Below, piece by piece: positions 41,441-50,404 of a stretch of DNA of 61,994 nucleotides. Each line of letters begins with the position of its first letter. Position 1 is the stretch's first letter. Source of the stretch: an uncultured Clostridia bacterium. Its GTDB lineage: Bacteria; Bacillota; Clostridia; TANB77; CAG-508. Location of the stretch: the NCBI GenBank assembly GCA_934120045.1, contig CAKOTF010000010.1, forward strand, positions 1-61,994, written 5' to 3'. The position numbers were made by a program, and so were the translations under genes. The notes under the pieces are model-generated. The model searched no databases. It was not told the origin of the DNA and was given only the letters and a program-made list of their open reading frames with translations.

Positions 41441-42280
41441 TCATAAAACTTGTGTTATTATTATTCTGTCATTTCCATATAAATCTTTTTTACAATATGT
41501 ATTTTTATAATTTTGATCATCTTCAATTATTTTAATTACATCATTTTTTTGATTATATCCAATTTCAAAACATAGAAGACTTCCTGTTTTTAAATAATTA
41601 ATTGCTTGTTCTGTAATTATTCTATAAAAATCTAATCCATCTTCTCCACCATCTAATGCAATTTTAGGCTCTTTTTGAACTTCTTCACTCAATTTTTTTA
41701 TTTCATCTTTTCTTATATATGGTGGATTTGAAACTATAATGTCAAATTTTTTATTATCTAATTTATCAAATAAATCTGATTTCAAAAAATTTATTTTTGT
41801 TTCTAATTTTTTTGCATTTTTTTGTGCTATTTCTAATGCCTTTTCACTTATATCAACAGCTGTTATATCTGCATTTGGCACAAATTTTTTTAATGATATT
41901 GCAATCGCTCCACTTCCTGTACATAAATCTAATATCCTTGGTGAATTATATTTTTGAGCAATTTTTATGACTTCTTCAACTAATATTTCTGTATCAGGTC
42001 TTGGGATTAATACATTTTCATCAACAAAAAAGTCCATTTTCATAAATTCTTGTCTATGTGTTATATGTTGTAATGGTACTCCTTTTGTTAATTTTTCGAT
42101 ATTAACAAAATATTGCCATTGTTGCTGTTTATCAATTTCTTTATTATCATAAACTATAATATATTGCCTTGGTTTATCTAAAACATATTGTAATAATAGT
42201 CTTGCTTTTAATTTTGGGCTTTCTACATTATTTGATTTTAACATTATCATTCCTTTTGTTATTGCTTGTTTTATTGTCAT
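41441..42280 (-). CDS. prmC: Release factor glutamine methyltransferase PrmC
   Basis: A 279-residue N5-glutamine methyltransferase that modifies the GGQ motif of release factors RF1 and RF2. The N-terminal helical domain recognises the release factor (about 1-85). The SAM domain has ILDLCTGSGAIAISL (about 115), the acidic loop VDISEKALEIA and the catalytic motif NPPYI (about 182). The length is standard. It stands between murD and whiA; prfA, the common neighbour, is not in the window. Confidence 0.95.
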   Translation of the reverse strand: MTIKQAITKGMIMLKSNNVESPKLKARLLLQYVLDKPRQYIIVYDNKEIDKQQQWQYFVNIEKLTKGVPLQHITHRQEFMKMDFFVDENVLIPRPDTEILVEEVIKIAQKYNSPRILDLCTGSGAIAISLKKFVPNADITAVDISEKALEIAQKNAKKLETKINFLKSDLFDKLDNKKFDIIVSNPPYIRKDEIKKLSEEVQKEPKIALDGGEDGLDFYRIITEQAINYLKTGSLLCFEIGYNQKNDVIKIIEDDQNYKNTYCKKDLYGNDRIIITQVL

Positions 42281-42308
42281 TAATCCCCCACCTCTATTTC
42301 TTTTGTTT

Positions 42309-43709
42309 TTAAAATTTATTTACTTCTTCTCTAAATTGATCTCCTCTATCATACATATCTTTAAACATATCAAAACTTGTACTTGCTGGTGAGAATAATA
42401 CTATTTGACCAGGTTTTGCAATTCTTTTTGCTAATTCTAAACTTTCTCTAAATGTTTCACACATATGTATATCTAAAGTTTTATTTTGATTTTCCAATTC
42501 ATTTTTTACTGCTGTATATATTTTATTTGCTGTTTGACCAATTAATATTAAACTTTTTACTTTTTCTACAATTGGTTTTGCAATTGGTGTATAATCTAGG
42601 TTTTTGTCAGCTCCTCCTGCTATTAACACTATTTCTTTATTAAATGACTTTAATGCTGATATTCCTCTTGTTGGTGTTGTACTTGCAGAATCATTATACC
42701 ATTCCACTCCATTTAGTGTTCTTACCAATTCTAATCTATGATGTACTCCTGCAAATTCTTTTATTGTATCAACTGCTTTTTCTGTATTTACTAATTTTTT
42801 TGTTAATGCTAATGCTGTACATATATTTTCTAAATTATGAATTCCTTTTAGTTTTATTTCATCTTGTGATACAATATGTTTTCTTATTCCATCATTACAC
42901 TCTTTTACAATTCCGTCTTCTACGATAAATCCATAGTCTAATTTTTGTTTACTACTGAATAAGATAACATCACCTTTTGCATCATTTTGACATTCTCTAG
43001 TTAAATCATTATCTGCATTTATTACAAGTATTCCTGTATCTTTTTGATTTCTATATATATTCTTTTTGGCATCTATGTATTCTTGGTAGTCTTTATGCAC
43101 ATTTAAATGATTTGGTGTTATGTTTGTTATTGCAGATATGTCTGGACTAACTTTCATTCCCATTAATTGAAAACTACTTAATTCTAATACTATTAGATCT
43201 TCTGGCTTTATTTCATTTAATTTTGTGAATAATGGTATACCTATATTTCCACCTAAATAGACTTTATATCCTGCATCTTCTAAAATTCTAGCTGTTAATG
43301 TAGTAGTTGTTGTTTTTCCATCACTTCCAGTTATTCCAATTACTTTACAAGGTGCCATTTTTATTAATTGTTCTATTTCTGTTGTTATTATTGCTCCTCT
43401 TTGTGCTTCTTTCTCTAATTCAGGTTTTGTAGGCAAACAACTTGGTGATCTAAAAATTAAGTAAAATCCATGTAAATTGTCTAAGTTTCTTTTTCCAAAA
43501 TAATACTTAAAATTATATTTTTTTAATTTTTCTAAAATATCTTTTGAAATCTTGTTTTCTTCTCTATCATCAAATACTGATACCTCTGCTTTTTTTTCAT
43601 GCAAATAATCTATTAACGGAATATTGCTTACTCCAATTCCAATTACTGCTATTTTCTTTTTTTCTATATCTTTTTCAAATTGTTCTAATTTTTTATTTTT
43701 AAATTCCAT
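42309..43709 (-). CDS. murD: UDP-N-acetylmuramoylalanine--D-glutamate ligase
   Basis: A 466-residue Mur ligase that adds D-glutamate to UDP-MurNAc-L-Ala in the cytoplasm. The N-terminal domain begins KKIAVIGIGVSNIPL, the ATP loop is GITGSDGKTTTTTLTARIL (about 125), and the central domain has LELSSFQL, ITNITPNHLNVHKDY and HNLENICTAL. The C-terminal domain includes HHRLELV and YNDSASTTPTRG and ends FSPASTSFDMFKDMYDRG. All are MurD-type. It precedes prmC by 29 bases and is not in a dcw cluster here. Confidence 0.96.
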   Translation of the reverse strand: MEFKNKKLEQFEKDIEKKKIAVIGIGVSNIPLIDYLHEKKAEVSVFDDREENKISKDILEKLKKYNFKYYFGKRNLDNLHGFYLIFRSPSCLPTKPELEKEAQRGAIITTEIEQLIKMAPCKVIGITGSDGKTTTTTLTARILEDAGYKVYLGGNIGIPLFTKLNEIKPEDLIVLELSSFQLMGMKVSPDISAITNITPNHLNVHKDYQEYIDAKKNIYRNQKDTGILVINADNDLTRECQNDAKGDVILFSSKQKLDYGFIVEDGIVKECNDGIRKHIVSQDEIKLKGIHNLENICTALALTKKLVNTEKAVDTIKEFAGVHHRLELVRTLNGVEWYNDSASTTPTRGISALKSFNKEIVLIAGGADKNLDYTPIAKPIVEKVKSLILIGQTANKIYTAVKNELENQNKTLDIHMCETFRESLELAKRIAKPGQIVLFSPASTSFDMFKDMYDRGDQFREEVNKF

Positions 43710-43897
43710 TCTTATCTCATCCTTTCAAAGGTGCAAATTAATATTTCATTTTACTGAAATATATTCATTCTATTGTATTCATTTTTTCGATTTTCGTCCT
43801 TATTATATATCTTTTTTTTGTTTTTTACAATATAATTGAATATTTCTTGCAACTATGGAGACAATATTTTTGTAAATTTAAATTGGAGGTGTTATTT

Positions 43898-43975
43898 ATG
43901 TCAGAAAAAAATAATAACCAAAATAGAAATAATAATAGTAAAAAAAGCAATAATCAAAAAAATAACAATAAATAG
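43898..43975 (+). CDS. Tiny Asn/Lys-rich peptide
   Basis: A 25-residue peptide, MSEKNNNQNRNNNSKKSNN with a KNNNK end, from an ATG at 43898 with a GGAGGTG site seven bases upstream and a strong terminator right after. It has no hydrophobic residues and should be soluble, unstructured and basic. The good start signals and terminator argue for real expression. It could be a small spore or nucleoid-associated protein; the sequence alone does not show this. Confidence 0.5.
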   Translation: MSEKNNNQNRNNNSKKSNNQKNNNK

Positions 43976-43984
43976 TTTTGTATA

Positions 43985-44025
43985 TGAAAAAAAGCTGAGA
44001 TATAAAATATATCTTAGCTTTTTTC
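43985..44025 (+). terminator. Bidirectional terminator between the tiny peptide and clpX
   Basis: GAAAAAAAGCTGAGATAT pairs with ATATCTTAGCTTTTTTC with a short loop, with T runs on both strands. It ends the plus-strand peptide and the minus-strand clpX gene. Confidence 0.85.
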
Positions 44026-44030
44026 ATATT

Positions 44031-45347
44031 TTATGCAGTTTCCTTTACTTCTGCTTGAACTCTCTGTTTCTTTTTAGATTCTTTATTCGGATTTTCTATA
44101 ATTTTAGGGTTTGCATTATTTTGAATTGTATCTTTTGTTATAATACATTTTTCAATCTTTTCATTTGATGGAATATCATACATTATATCTGTCATAACAT
44201 TTTCTATTATTGAACGTAAACCTCTTGCACCTGTTTTTCTTTCAATTGCTTTATCAACAATTGCCTCAAGCGCATCTGGTTCAAATTCTAACTCTACACC
44301 ATCAATTTCTAATAATTTTTTGTATTGTTTTACTAATGCATTTTTTGGTTCTGTTGTTATTTTTATTAATGCTTTTCTATCTAATTCTTTTAATGTAGCA
44401 ATAATTGGTAAACGTCCTATAAATTCTGGAATCATTCCAAATTTTAATAAATCTTGTGGAAGTATTTGCTCAAATACTTCGTATTTATCCATATCTTTAC
44501 TACTTTGAATTTCAGCACCAAACCCTATTGATTTTTTTCCAATTCTATCTTTTATAATATTTTCTAATCCTTCAAATGCTCCTCCACAAATAAATAATAT
44601 ATTTGATGTATCTATTTGTATCATTTCTTGTTGAGGATGTTTTCTTCCACCTTGTGGTGGAACTGATGCAATTGTTCCTTCTACTATTTTTAATAATGCT
44701 TGTTGAACACCTTCACCACTTACATCTCTTGTTATTGATGGATTTTCAGATTTTCTTGTTATTTTGTCTATTTCGTCAATATATATAATTCCTTTTTCTG
44801 CTTTTTCTATATCTCCATCAGCAGCTTGAATTAGTTTTAAAAGAATATTTTCAACATCTTCTCCAACATATCCAGCTTCTGTAAGTGTTGTTGCATCTGC
44901 TATTGCAAATGGTACATTTAATATTTTTGCAAGTGTACTTGCTAATAATGTTTTTCCACATCCTGTTGGTCCTACTAATAAAATATTGCTTTTTTGAATT
45001 TCTACATCATCATCACTAATTTCTTGTTTTTCTTCAATATTTTCTTCATAAGCAACTCTTTTATAATGATTATATACTGCTACTGCAAGAACTTTTTTTG
45101 CTTCTTCTTGCCCAATTACATATTCATCAAGAATTTCTTTTATTTCTTTTGGACTTGGAATCTCATCTAATTCTGCTAAAGTATATGTGTCTTCATCAGA
45201 ATATTCAGCATCAATTATTTCATTACATAATCCTACACATTCATTACAAATATATACACCAGGACCAGCAATTATTTTTCTAACATTATCTTGTGTTTTG
45301 CCACAAAATGAACATTTTACACTTTTTGGTATATCATTTTTTGCCAT
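44031..45347 (-). CDS. clpX: ClpXP protease ATPase subunit ClpX
   Basis: A 438-residue AAA+ unfoldase. The zinc-binding domain CSFCGKT...YICNECVGLC is at residues about 12-39. The AAA module has Walker A VGPTGCGKTLLA (about 125), Walker B IIYIDEIDKI (about 190), the pore loop EAGYVGED and sensor 2 TGARGLRSI. The ClpP-binding loop of IGF type is present as KSIGFGAE (about 270). It lies directly after clpP; the order here is tig-clpP-clpX, a common Firmicutes protein-quality cluster. Confidence 0.97.
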   Translation of the reverse strand: MAKNDIPKSVKCSFCGKTQDNVRKIIAGPGVYICNECVGLCNEIIDAEYSDEDTYTLAELDEIPSPKEIKEILDEYVIGQEEAKKVLAVAVYNHYKRVAYEENIEEKQEISDDDVEIQKSNILLVGPTGCGKTLLASTLAKILNVPFAIADATTLTEAGYVGEDVENILLKLIQAADGDIEKAEKGIIYIDEIDKITRKSENPSITRDVSGEGVQQALLKIVEGTIASVPPQGGRKHPQQEMIQIDTSNILFICGGAFEGLENIIKDRIGKKSIGFGAEIQSSKDMDKYEVFEQILPQDLLKFGMIPEFIGRLPIIATLKELDRKALIKITTEPKNALVKQYKKLLEIDGVELEFEPDALEAIVDKAIERKTGARGLRSIIENVMTDIMYDIPSNEKIEKCIITKDTIQNNANPKIIENPNKESKKKQRVQAEVKETA

Positions 45348-45364
45348 TTTAATCTCCTTTTTTC

Positions 45365-45970
45365 TTAAGCTCTTTTTGTCATAATTCCATCTATTAAACC
45401 ATATTCTAGAGCTTCTTCTGCTGTCATATAATTATCTCTTTCCGTATCTTTTTCTATAACATCTAGTGGTTTTCCTGTTCTTTCACTTAAGAATTTATTT
45501 AATTTTTCTCTTGTGCGAACTAAATGATCTGCATGAATTTTAATTTCTGTTGCTTGACCTTGTAGTCCTCCACCACCAATTAATGGTTGGTGTATCATAA
45601 TTTCTGAGTTTGGCATTGCAAATCTTTTTCCTTTTTCACCAGCTGTTAATAATACTGCTCCCATACTTGCTGCAAGTCCTACACATACTGTTTCAACTGG
45701 ACATTTTATATAATTCATTGTATCTACAATTGCCATTCCATCTGTTATTGATCCTCCAGGTGAATTTATATAAAAATATATTTCTTTATCTGGATCTTCT
45801 GATTCTAAGAATAACATTTGTGCAACTATTAAACTTGATGTTGTTGGGTTTACATCTTCTCCTAAGTATATTATTCTATCTTTTAATAATCTTGAAAATA
45901 TGTCATATGAACGTTCACCTTTACTTGTTTGTTCAACAACATATGGTACTAAACTTGATTTTTCTAACAT
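45365..45970 (-). CDS. clpP: ClpXP protease proteolytic subunit ClpP
   Basis: A 201-residue serine protease that forms the tetradecameric chamber. The catalytic Ser is in GLAASMGAVLL (about 98), His in EIMIHQPLIGG (about 123) and Asp in TERDNYMTAEEA (about 172). The handle region INSPGGSITDGMAI is complete and the length is normal. A GGGAGGATAAATT site precedes the ATG. It lies between tig and clpX and probably shares a transcript with clpX; an imperfect stem separates it from tig. Confidence 0.97.
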   Translation of the reverse strand: MLEKSSLVPYVVEQTSKGERSYDIFSRLLKDRIIYLGEDVNPTTSSLIVAQMLFLESEDPDKEIYFYINSPGGSITDGMAIVDTMNYIKCPVETVCVGLAASMGAVLLTAGEKGKRFAMPNSEIMIHQPLIGGGGLQGQATEIKIHADHLVRTREKLNKFLSERTGKPLDVIEKDTERDNYMTAEEALEYGLIDGIMTKRA

Positions 45971-46044
45971 AATTTATCCTCCCTACCCTTGTAATTTTAT
46001 CACAAGTATATAAATATTTGCTCTAATTATAGTCTATTAGAGTA

Positions 46045-46100
46045 GAAAAAGTTAGGTAAAACTTCTCTATTTTTAATAAAAGACTTTCCCCCTAACTTCT
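46045..46100 (-). terminator. Possible terminator between tig and clpP
   Basis: On the minus strand AAGTTAGG and CCTAACTT (46091-46098 with 46048-46055) could close a long, A/T-rich loop, followed by TTTTC. The stem is short for the loop size, so read-through is likely. Confidence 0.4.
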
Positions 46101-46107
46101 TTTTACT

Positions 46108-47391
46108 TTATTTTATTTTTGCATTTTTTACTATGAAATCAATTGCTTTTTCTGATTCGATTCCTTCTTTGATATAATCTTTTAAGTTTTCGTTATCACT
46201 AATTTCTTCAACTTTCTTTCCATAGTTTTTAGCCATTTCTTCTAATTTGGCATTTATTTCTTCGTCTGTTGCTTCGATTTTTTCTGCTTTTCTAACTGCT
46301 TCTAAAGTAAGTCTTGATTTTATTGCTTCAATTGCTTGTGGTTCATATTCTTTTCTTACTTCTTCTTCAGTTTTTCCTATCATTTTTAGGTATTGTTCTA
46401 ATTTTAAACCTTGATATGAAAGTCTTTGATTTATATCTTGAATCATATGATCAACTTCCATATCTACCATTCCTGATGGAATTTCTACTTTTGATTTATC
46501 ACATACAGCTTTTATTGCAGCTTCTTCTGTTTCATATTTTGCTTTTTGTGCATTGTCTTTTTCAAGTCTTTCTTTGATACTTGCTTCTAATTCTTTTAAT
46601 GTATCAAATTCGCTTACATCTTTAGCAAATTCATCATCTAAGTTTGGTAATTCTTTTTTCTTTATTTCATGTAGTTTTACTTTAAATGTTGCTTCTTTTC
46701 CAGCTAAATCTTTAGAAAAATATTCTTTTGGGAATGTTACTTTTATTTCTTTTTCTTCATCAATTTTCATTCCAACTAATTGATCTTCAAATCCTGGTAT
46801 AAAAGCTCCGCTTCCTATTTCTAGTTCATGTCCTTCTGCTTTTCCACCTTCAAATGCAACACCATCAACAAATCCTTCAAAATCAATTGTTGCTGTATCT
46901 CCATTTTCTAATGCTCTGTCATCAACTGTTACTAATCTTGAGTTTTTGTCTTGCATTTGTTTTATTTCATTTTGAACATCTTCGTCTTTTACTGGATATT
47001 CTATTTTCTTTATTTCTATTCCTTTATATTTTCCTAATTCTACTTCTGGTTTTACTTGTACTACTGCTGTAAATATTACATCTTTTCCTTTTTCCATTTG
47101 AACTATATCAACTGTTGGTCTGCTTACTACATCTATTTTGTTTGCATCAATTGCTTCATCATAAGCTTCTGTTGCAACTTCATTAAATGCATCTTCATAA
47201 AAGATTTCTGCTCCGTAATATTTTTCTACTATATTCATTGGAGCTTTTCCTTTTCTAAAACCTGGTATATTAATATATTTAGCATTTTGGAAATATACTT
47301 TTTTCATTGCATTTTCAAATTTTTCTGCGTCTACTGTAATTTCTAATTTTACTTCATTTGCGTTTTCTGTTTTCTCAACTTTACAATTCAT
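46108..47391 (-). CDS. tig: Trigger factor
   Basis: A 427-residue ribosome-bound chaperone and peptidyl-prolyl isomerase. The ribosome-binding signature GFRKGKAP is at residues about 43-50. The FKBP-type domain runs about 150-240 (GDTATIDFEGFVDGVAFEGG, IPGFEDQLVGM), and the C-terminal helical arms end VKNAKI. The ATG at 47391 is chosen: AAAGGAAG lies seven bases upstream, while the in-frame TTG at 47397 is too close to it. It heads the tig-clpP-clpX block and has a good promoter. Confidence 0.96.
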   Translation of the reverse strand: MNCKVEKTENANEVKLEITVDAEKFENAMKKVYFQNAKYINIPGFRKGKAPMNIVEKYYGAEIFYEDAFNEVATEAYDEAIDANKIDVVSRPTVDIVQMEKGKDVIFTAVVQVKPEVELGKYKGIEIKKIEYPVKDEDVQNEIKQMQDKNSRLVTVDDRALENGDTATIDFEGFVDGVAFEGGKAEGHELEIGSGAFIPGFEDQLVGMKIDEEKEIKVTFPKEYFSKDLAGKEATFKVKLHEIKKKELPNLDDEFAKDVSEFDTLKELEASIKERLEKDNAQKAKYETEEAAIKAVCDKSKVEIPSGMVDMEVDHMIQDINQRLSYQGLKLEQYLKMIGKTEEEVRKEYEPQAIEAIKSRLTLEAVRKAEKIEATDEEINAKLEEMAKNYGKKVEEISDNENLKDYIKEGIESEKAIDFIVKNAKIK

Positions 47392-47433
47392 TTTCAATCT
47401 TCCTTTCTCGTATTGGCTTTACTTAGCTTTTAC

Positions 47434-47461
47434 ATTATATCATATATTTTCCAATTTGCAA
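47434..47461 (-). promoter_or_regulatory. Sigma-A promoter of tig
   Basis: On the minus strand TTGCAA (47456-47461) and TATAAT (47434-47439) are separated by 16 bases, about 45 bases upstream of the start codon. Confidence 0.7.
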
Positions 47462-47523
47462 GCAGTTTTCTAAAGATTTTCTTAATATTTTGCGATTTTT
47501 AAGGCTAATTTATATGTTACTTT

Positions 47524-47874
47524 TCAAATTATTTGCTTAATATGATTAATCTTGCATTTTCCATTTATCATATAGACTTCTATAACATCAAATCTTATAG
47601 TAAATCCCGAAAAGTTATTTTCTTTTAAAAATATAGCAGCACTTTTTTTCATATGATTTTTTTTTATATTATTTACTGCTTCACTAGGTTTTCCGTATTT
47701 CTCATTAGTTCTTGTTTTTACTTCAACAAATATAATATAATTGTTTTTACTTGCTATAATATCTATTTCACCATTTCGTGTATAATAATTATTTTCAATT
47801 ATTTCATATTTGTTGTCTTTCAAATATTTTTGTGCTATTTTTTCGCCTATTATTCCAAATTTTCTTTTATTCAT
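47524..47874 (-). CDS. YraN family (UPF0102) predicted nuclease
   Basis: A 116-residue protein with a PD-(D/E)xK nuclease core: GEKIAQKYL, then NGEIDIIA (catalytic Asp) and FVEVKTR (catalytic ExK), followed by KYGKPSEAV. This is the UPF0102/YraN pattern and length. The cellular role is not established; links to recombination or RNA processing are proposed for the family. The ATG at 47874 has GGAGAAG upstream and lies inside the end of dprA, so the genes are coupled. Confidence 0.9.
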   Translation of the reverse strand: MNKRKFGIIGEKIAQKYLKDNKYEIIENNYYTRNGEIDIIASKNNYIIFVEVKTRTNEKYGKPSEAVNNIKKNHMKKSAAIFLKENNFSGFTIRFDVIEVYMINGKCKINHIKQII

Positions 47875-48757
47875 CATCTTCTCCATTTTTTATTCTATAC
47901 ACTTGTCCAGGTAATTCTTCTATTAAATTTTCTAATTGTAATAACATTATTTTATAACTTATATCTTGTATAGACATCTTGGTTTTTCTTACAATTTGAT
48001 TAATATTTGCTGGCTCATTTTTTATACATTTATATATTTTTTCCAATTCTTTTGGAACTTGTTTTTCTCTTTTTTTTAATAATTTTTTCTTAAACTTAAT
48101 TTGAGGATATTCTATTAATATATCTTCAACTTTTGTTACCAATTTACTACCATTTTTTATTAATTCATTTGTCACTAATCCTTTGGGATTTTCTAAACTA
48201 CTTGGGACACAAAATACTGGTTTATTTAAATTTTTAGTATATCTAGCAGTAACACTTGTTCCACTCCTATAACCAGCTTCAATTACTAGTGTTCCAATTC
48301 CTAAACCTGCTACAATTCTATTTCTTTCCAAGAATTTCTTTGATTCTGCTTTAACATCTTCTTCATATTCAGTTAATATAAGTCCTCTATTTTCCAGTAT
48401 TTCATCAATTAATTCTTTATTTTGTTTTGGATATATATTATTAAATCCACATGGCAAAACAGCAATTGTTTTTCCAGAATATTTTATACATGTTTTATGT
48501 GCTATAGCATCTATTCCAATTGCTAGTCCACTTATAATTGTGAATTCATATTCAACTAGTTTTTTAGTAAATGTTTTGCACATTTTTTCACCATATTGTG
48601 TATTGGTTCTTGAACCTACAATTGCAAATCCAATACTATTTAATAATTCTATATTTCCTTTTGTATATAATCTTACTGGTGGATTTTTTATTTCTCTTAA
48701 TTTATCTGGATATAGAATATCTGCATATTCGATTATTCTTTCCTCATATTTTTTCAT
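47867..48757 (-). CDS. dprA: DNA processing protein DprA
   Basis: A 296-residue protein that binds incoming single-stranded DNA and loads RecA during transformation. The Rossmann domain has IGFAIVGSRTNTQYG (about 41), ISGLAIGIDAIAHK (about 95), VLPCGFNNIYPKQN and IEAGYRSGTSVTA (about 180). The C-terminal winged-helix domain (about 235-290) is present. It forms a unit with comM upstream and yraN downstream, a conserved Firmicutes arrangement. Competence-uptake genes are not in the window, so transformability is not shown. Confidence 0.94.
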   Translation of the reverse strand: MKKYEERIIEYADILYPDKLREIKNPPVRLYTKGNIELLNSIGFAIVGSRTNTQYGEKMCKTFTKKLVEYEFTIISGLAIGIDAIAHKTCIKYSGKTIAVLPCGFNNIYPKQNKELIDEILENRGLILTEYEEDVKAESKKFLERNRIVAGLGIGTLVIEAGYRSGTSVTARYTKNLNKPVFCVPSSLENPKGLVTNELIKNGSKLVTKVEDILIEYPQIKFKKKLLKKREKQVPKELEKIYKCIKNEPANINQIVRKTKMSIQDISYKIMLLQLENLIEELPGQVYRIKNGEDDE

Positions 48758-48788
48758 ACTACTGTTTTCCTTTCTTTCAAAACAAAAC

Positions 48789-50318
48789 TTATTTGTTCAA
48801 AAATTTATCTATACTCCTATATTGAACAGCCTCAGCAATATGTTTTGCATTTATTATTTTTTCATTATCTAAATCTGCAATAGTTCTAGCAACCTTTAAT
48901 ATTCTTTCATATCCCCTAACACTTAATTTTAACATTTTAAAAGCTTTTTGTAATAATATATTTGCTTCATCATCTATGTTGCAAAATTCTCCAATTAGTC
49001 TAGTTGTTAATTCAGAATTTGATTTTATTCCAAAATTTTTGTATCTTTCATTTTGGATTTTTCTTGCTATGTTTACTCTTTGTTTTATTCTTTTTGAACT
49101 TTCTGCTTTAAAATTAGAATTCATTTTTTCAATTTTAGTTCTTTTTACTTCAATCTGAATATCTATTCTATCTAACAATGGCCCACTTAATTTACTTAAA
49201 TATCTATGTATTTCTGACTGTGTACATTTACAATCTTTCTCTTCGTCACCATAATATCCACATGGACAAGGATTCATACTTGCCACAAACATAAAATTAC
49301 AAGGATATCTATAATTTCCACTTAATCTATTTATTGTAATTTCTTTTTCTTCTAACGGTTCTCTTAATGCTTCTAATACTGTTCTATTATACTCTGTTAA
49401 TTCATCAAAAAATAAAACTCCATTATGTGCTAAACTTACTTCTCCTGGTGTTGGAACTTTTCCACCACCAATTATTGACTTTATTGGTGCTGTATGGTGT
49501 GGCATTCTAAAAGGCCTACTTAATATTAATCCTTCTCTAGTTAAATTAGCCGAAACGCTATGAATCTTAGTTGTTTCTATTGCTTCTTCTAATGTTAAAT
49601 CTGGTAAAATTGTCAAAATTCTTTTAGCTAATGCCGTTTTACCACTTCCGGGGCTTCCGATCATAAGCACATTATGACCTCCAGCAGAAGCTACTTCTAA
49701 TGCTCTTTTAACATTTTCTTGTCCTTTTATATCTATAAAATCCATATTATATTCTTTTATAAATTTCACTTTTCTTTCTGTTTCTTTCTCTATAAATATC
49801 TCTTTATTTAAATATTTTATTACATCCATTAATGTTATTACAGGAATAATGTCAAGTCCTTTTATAATAGAAACTTCATTTGAATTTGCTTTTGGAATTA
49901 TTACTCTTTTTATTCCAAGTGCTCTAGCTTCTTCACACATCGCAAATATTCCATTTGTTCTATTTATTTTTCCATCAAGTGAAAGTTCTCCAATAATAAC
50001 TGTATTTACTATTTCATTATAATTTAAATTAGGCAAAATACCAATTGATATTAATATGCCAATTGCAATTGGCAAATCAAATGAACTACCTTCTTTTTTT
50101 ATATTAGCAGGTGCTAAATTTATTAATATTTTTTTACTTGGAAATTCAATTTTAGAATTTTTTATTGCTGATACTATTCTCTTTTTAGATTCTCTAACAC
50201 TTATATCTGGTAAGCCAACTATTTCAAATTCTGGTATTCCATTACTTATATCTGTTTGGACTTCTATTAAATTTCCTTCTAGTCCTATTAATGATATTGA
50301 CTTTATTTTTGATAACAT
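48789..50318 (-). CDS. comM: ComM/YifB family Mg-chelatase-like AAA+ helicase
   Basis: A 509-residue hexameric AAA+ protein. The N-terminal Lon-protease-like domain is about 1-165 (LIEVQTDISNGIPEFEIVGLPD). The AAA domain has Walker A GSPGSGKTALAKR (about 220), Walker B GVLFFDELTEYN (about 295) and MFVASMNPCPCGYYGD; the C-terminal domain includes LLDRIDIQIEV and SVRGYERILKVARTIADL. In Vibrio, ComM is a branch-migration helicase that helps integrate transformed DNA. The gene lies next to dprA. Confidence 0.94.
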   Translation of the reverse strand: MLSKIKSISLIGLEGNLIEVQTDISNGIPEFEIVGLPDISVRESKKRIVSAIKNSKIEFPSKKILINLAPANIKKEGSSFDLPIAIGILISIGILPNLNYNEIVNTVIIGELSLDGKINRTNGIFAMCEEARALGIKRVIIPKANSNEVSIIKGLDIIPVITLMDVIKYLNKEIFIEKETERKVKFIKEYNMDFIDIKGQENVKRALEVASAGGHNVLMIGSPGSGKTALAKRILTILPDLTLEEAIETTKIHSVSANLTREGLILSRPFRMPHHTAPIKSIIGGGKVPTPGEVSLAHNGVLFFDELTEYNRTVLEALREPLEEKEITINRLSGNYRYPCNFMFVASMNPCPCGYYGDEEKDCKCTQSEIHRYLSKLSGPLLDRIDIQIEVKRTKIEKMNSNFKAESSKRIKQRVNIARKIQNERYKNFGIKSNSELTTRLIGEFCNIDDEANILLQKAFKMLKLSVRGYERILKVARTIADLDNEKIINAKHIAEAVQYRSIDKFLNK

Positions 50319-50404
50319 ACTTCCTCCATTATATTTTTAAAATTTTTATTGCTTTTTTTTACCATTTATTATAAAATTGAGTAAAACAAAAGAATGGTGA
50401 TTTT

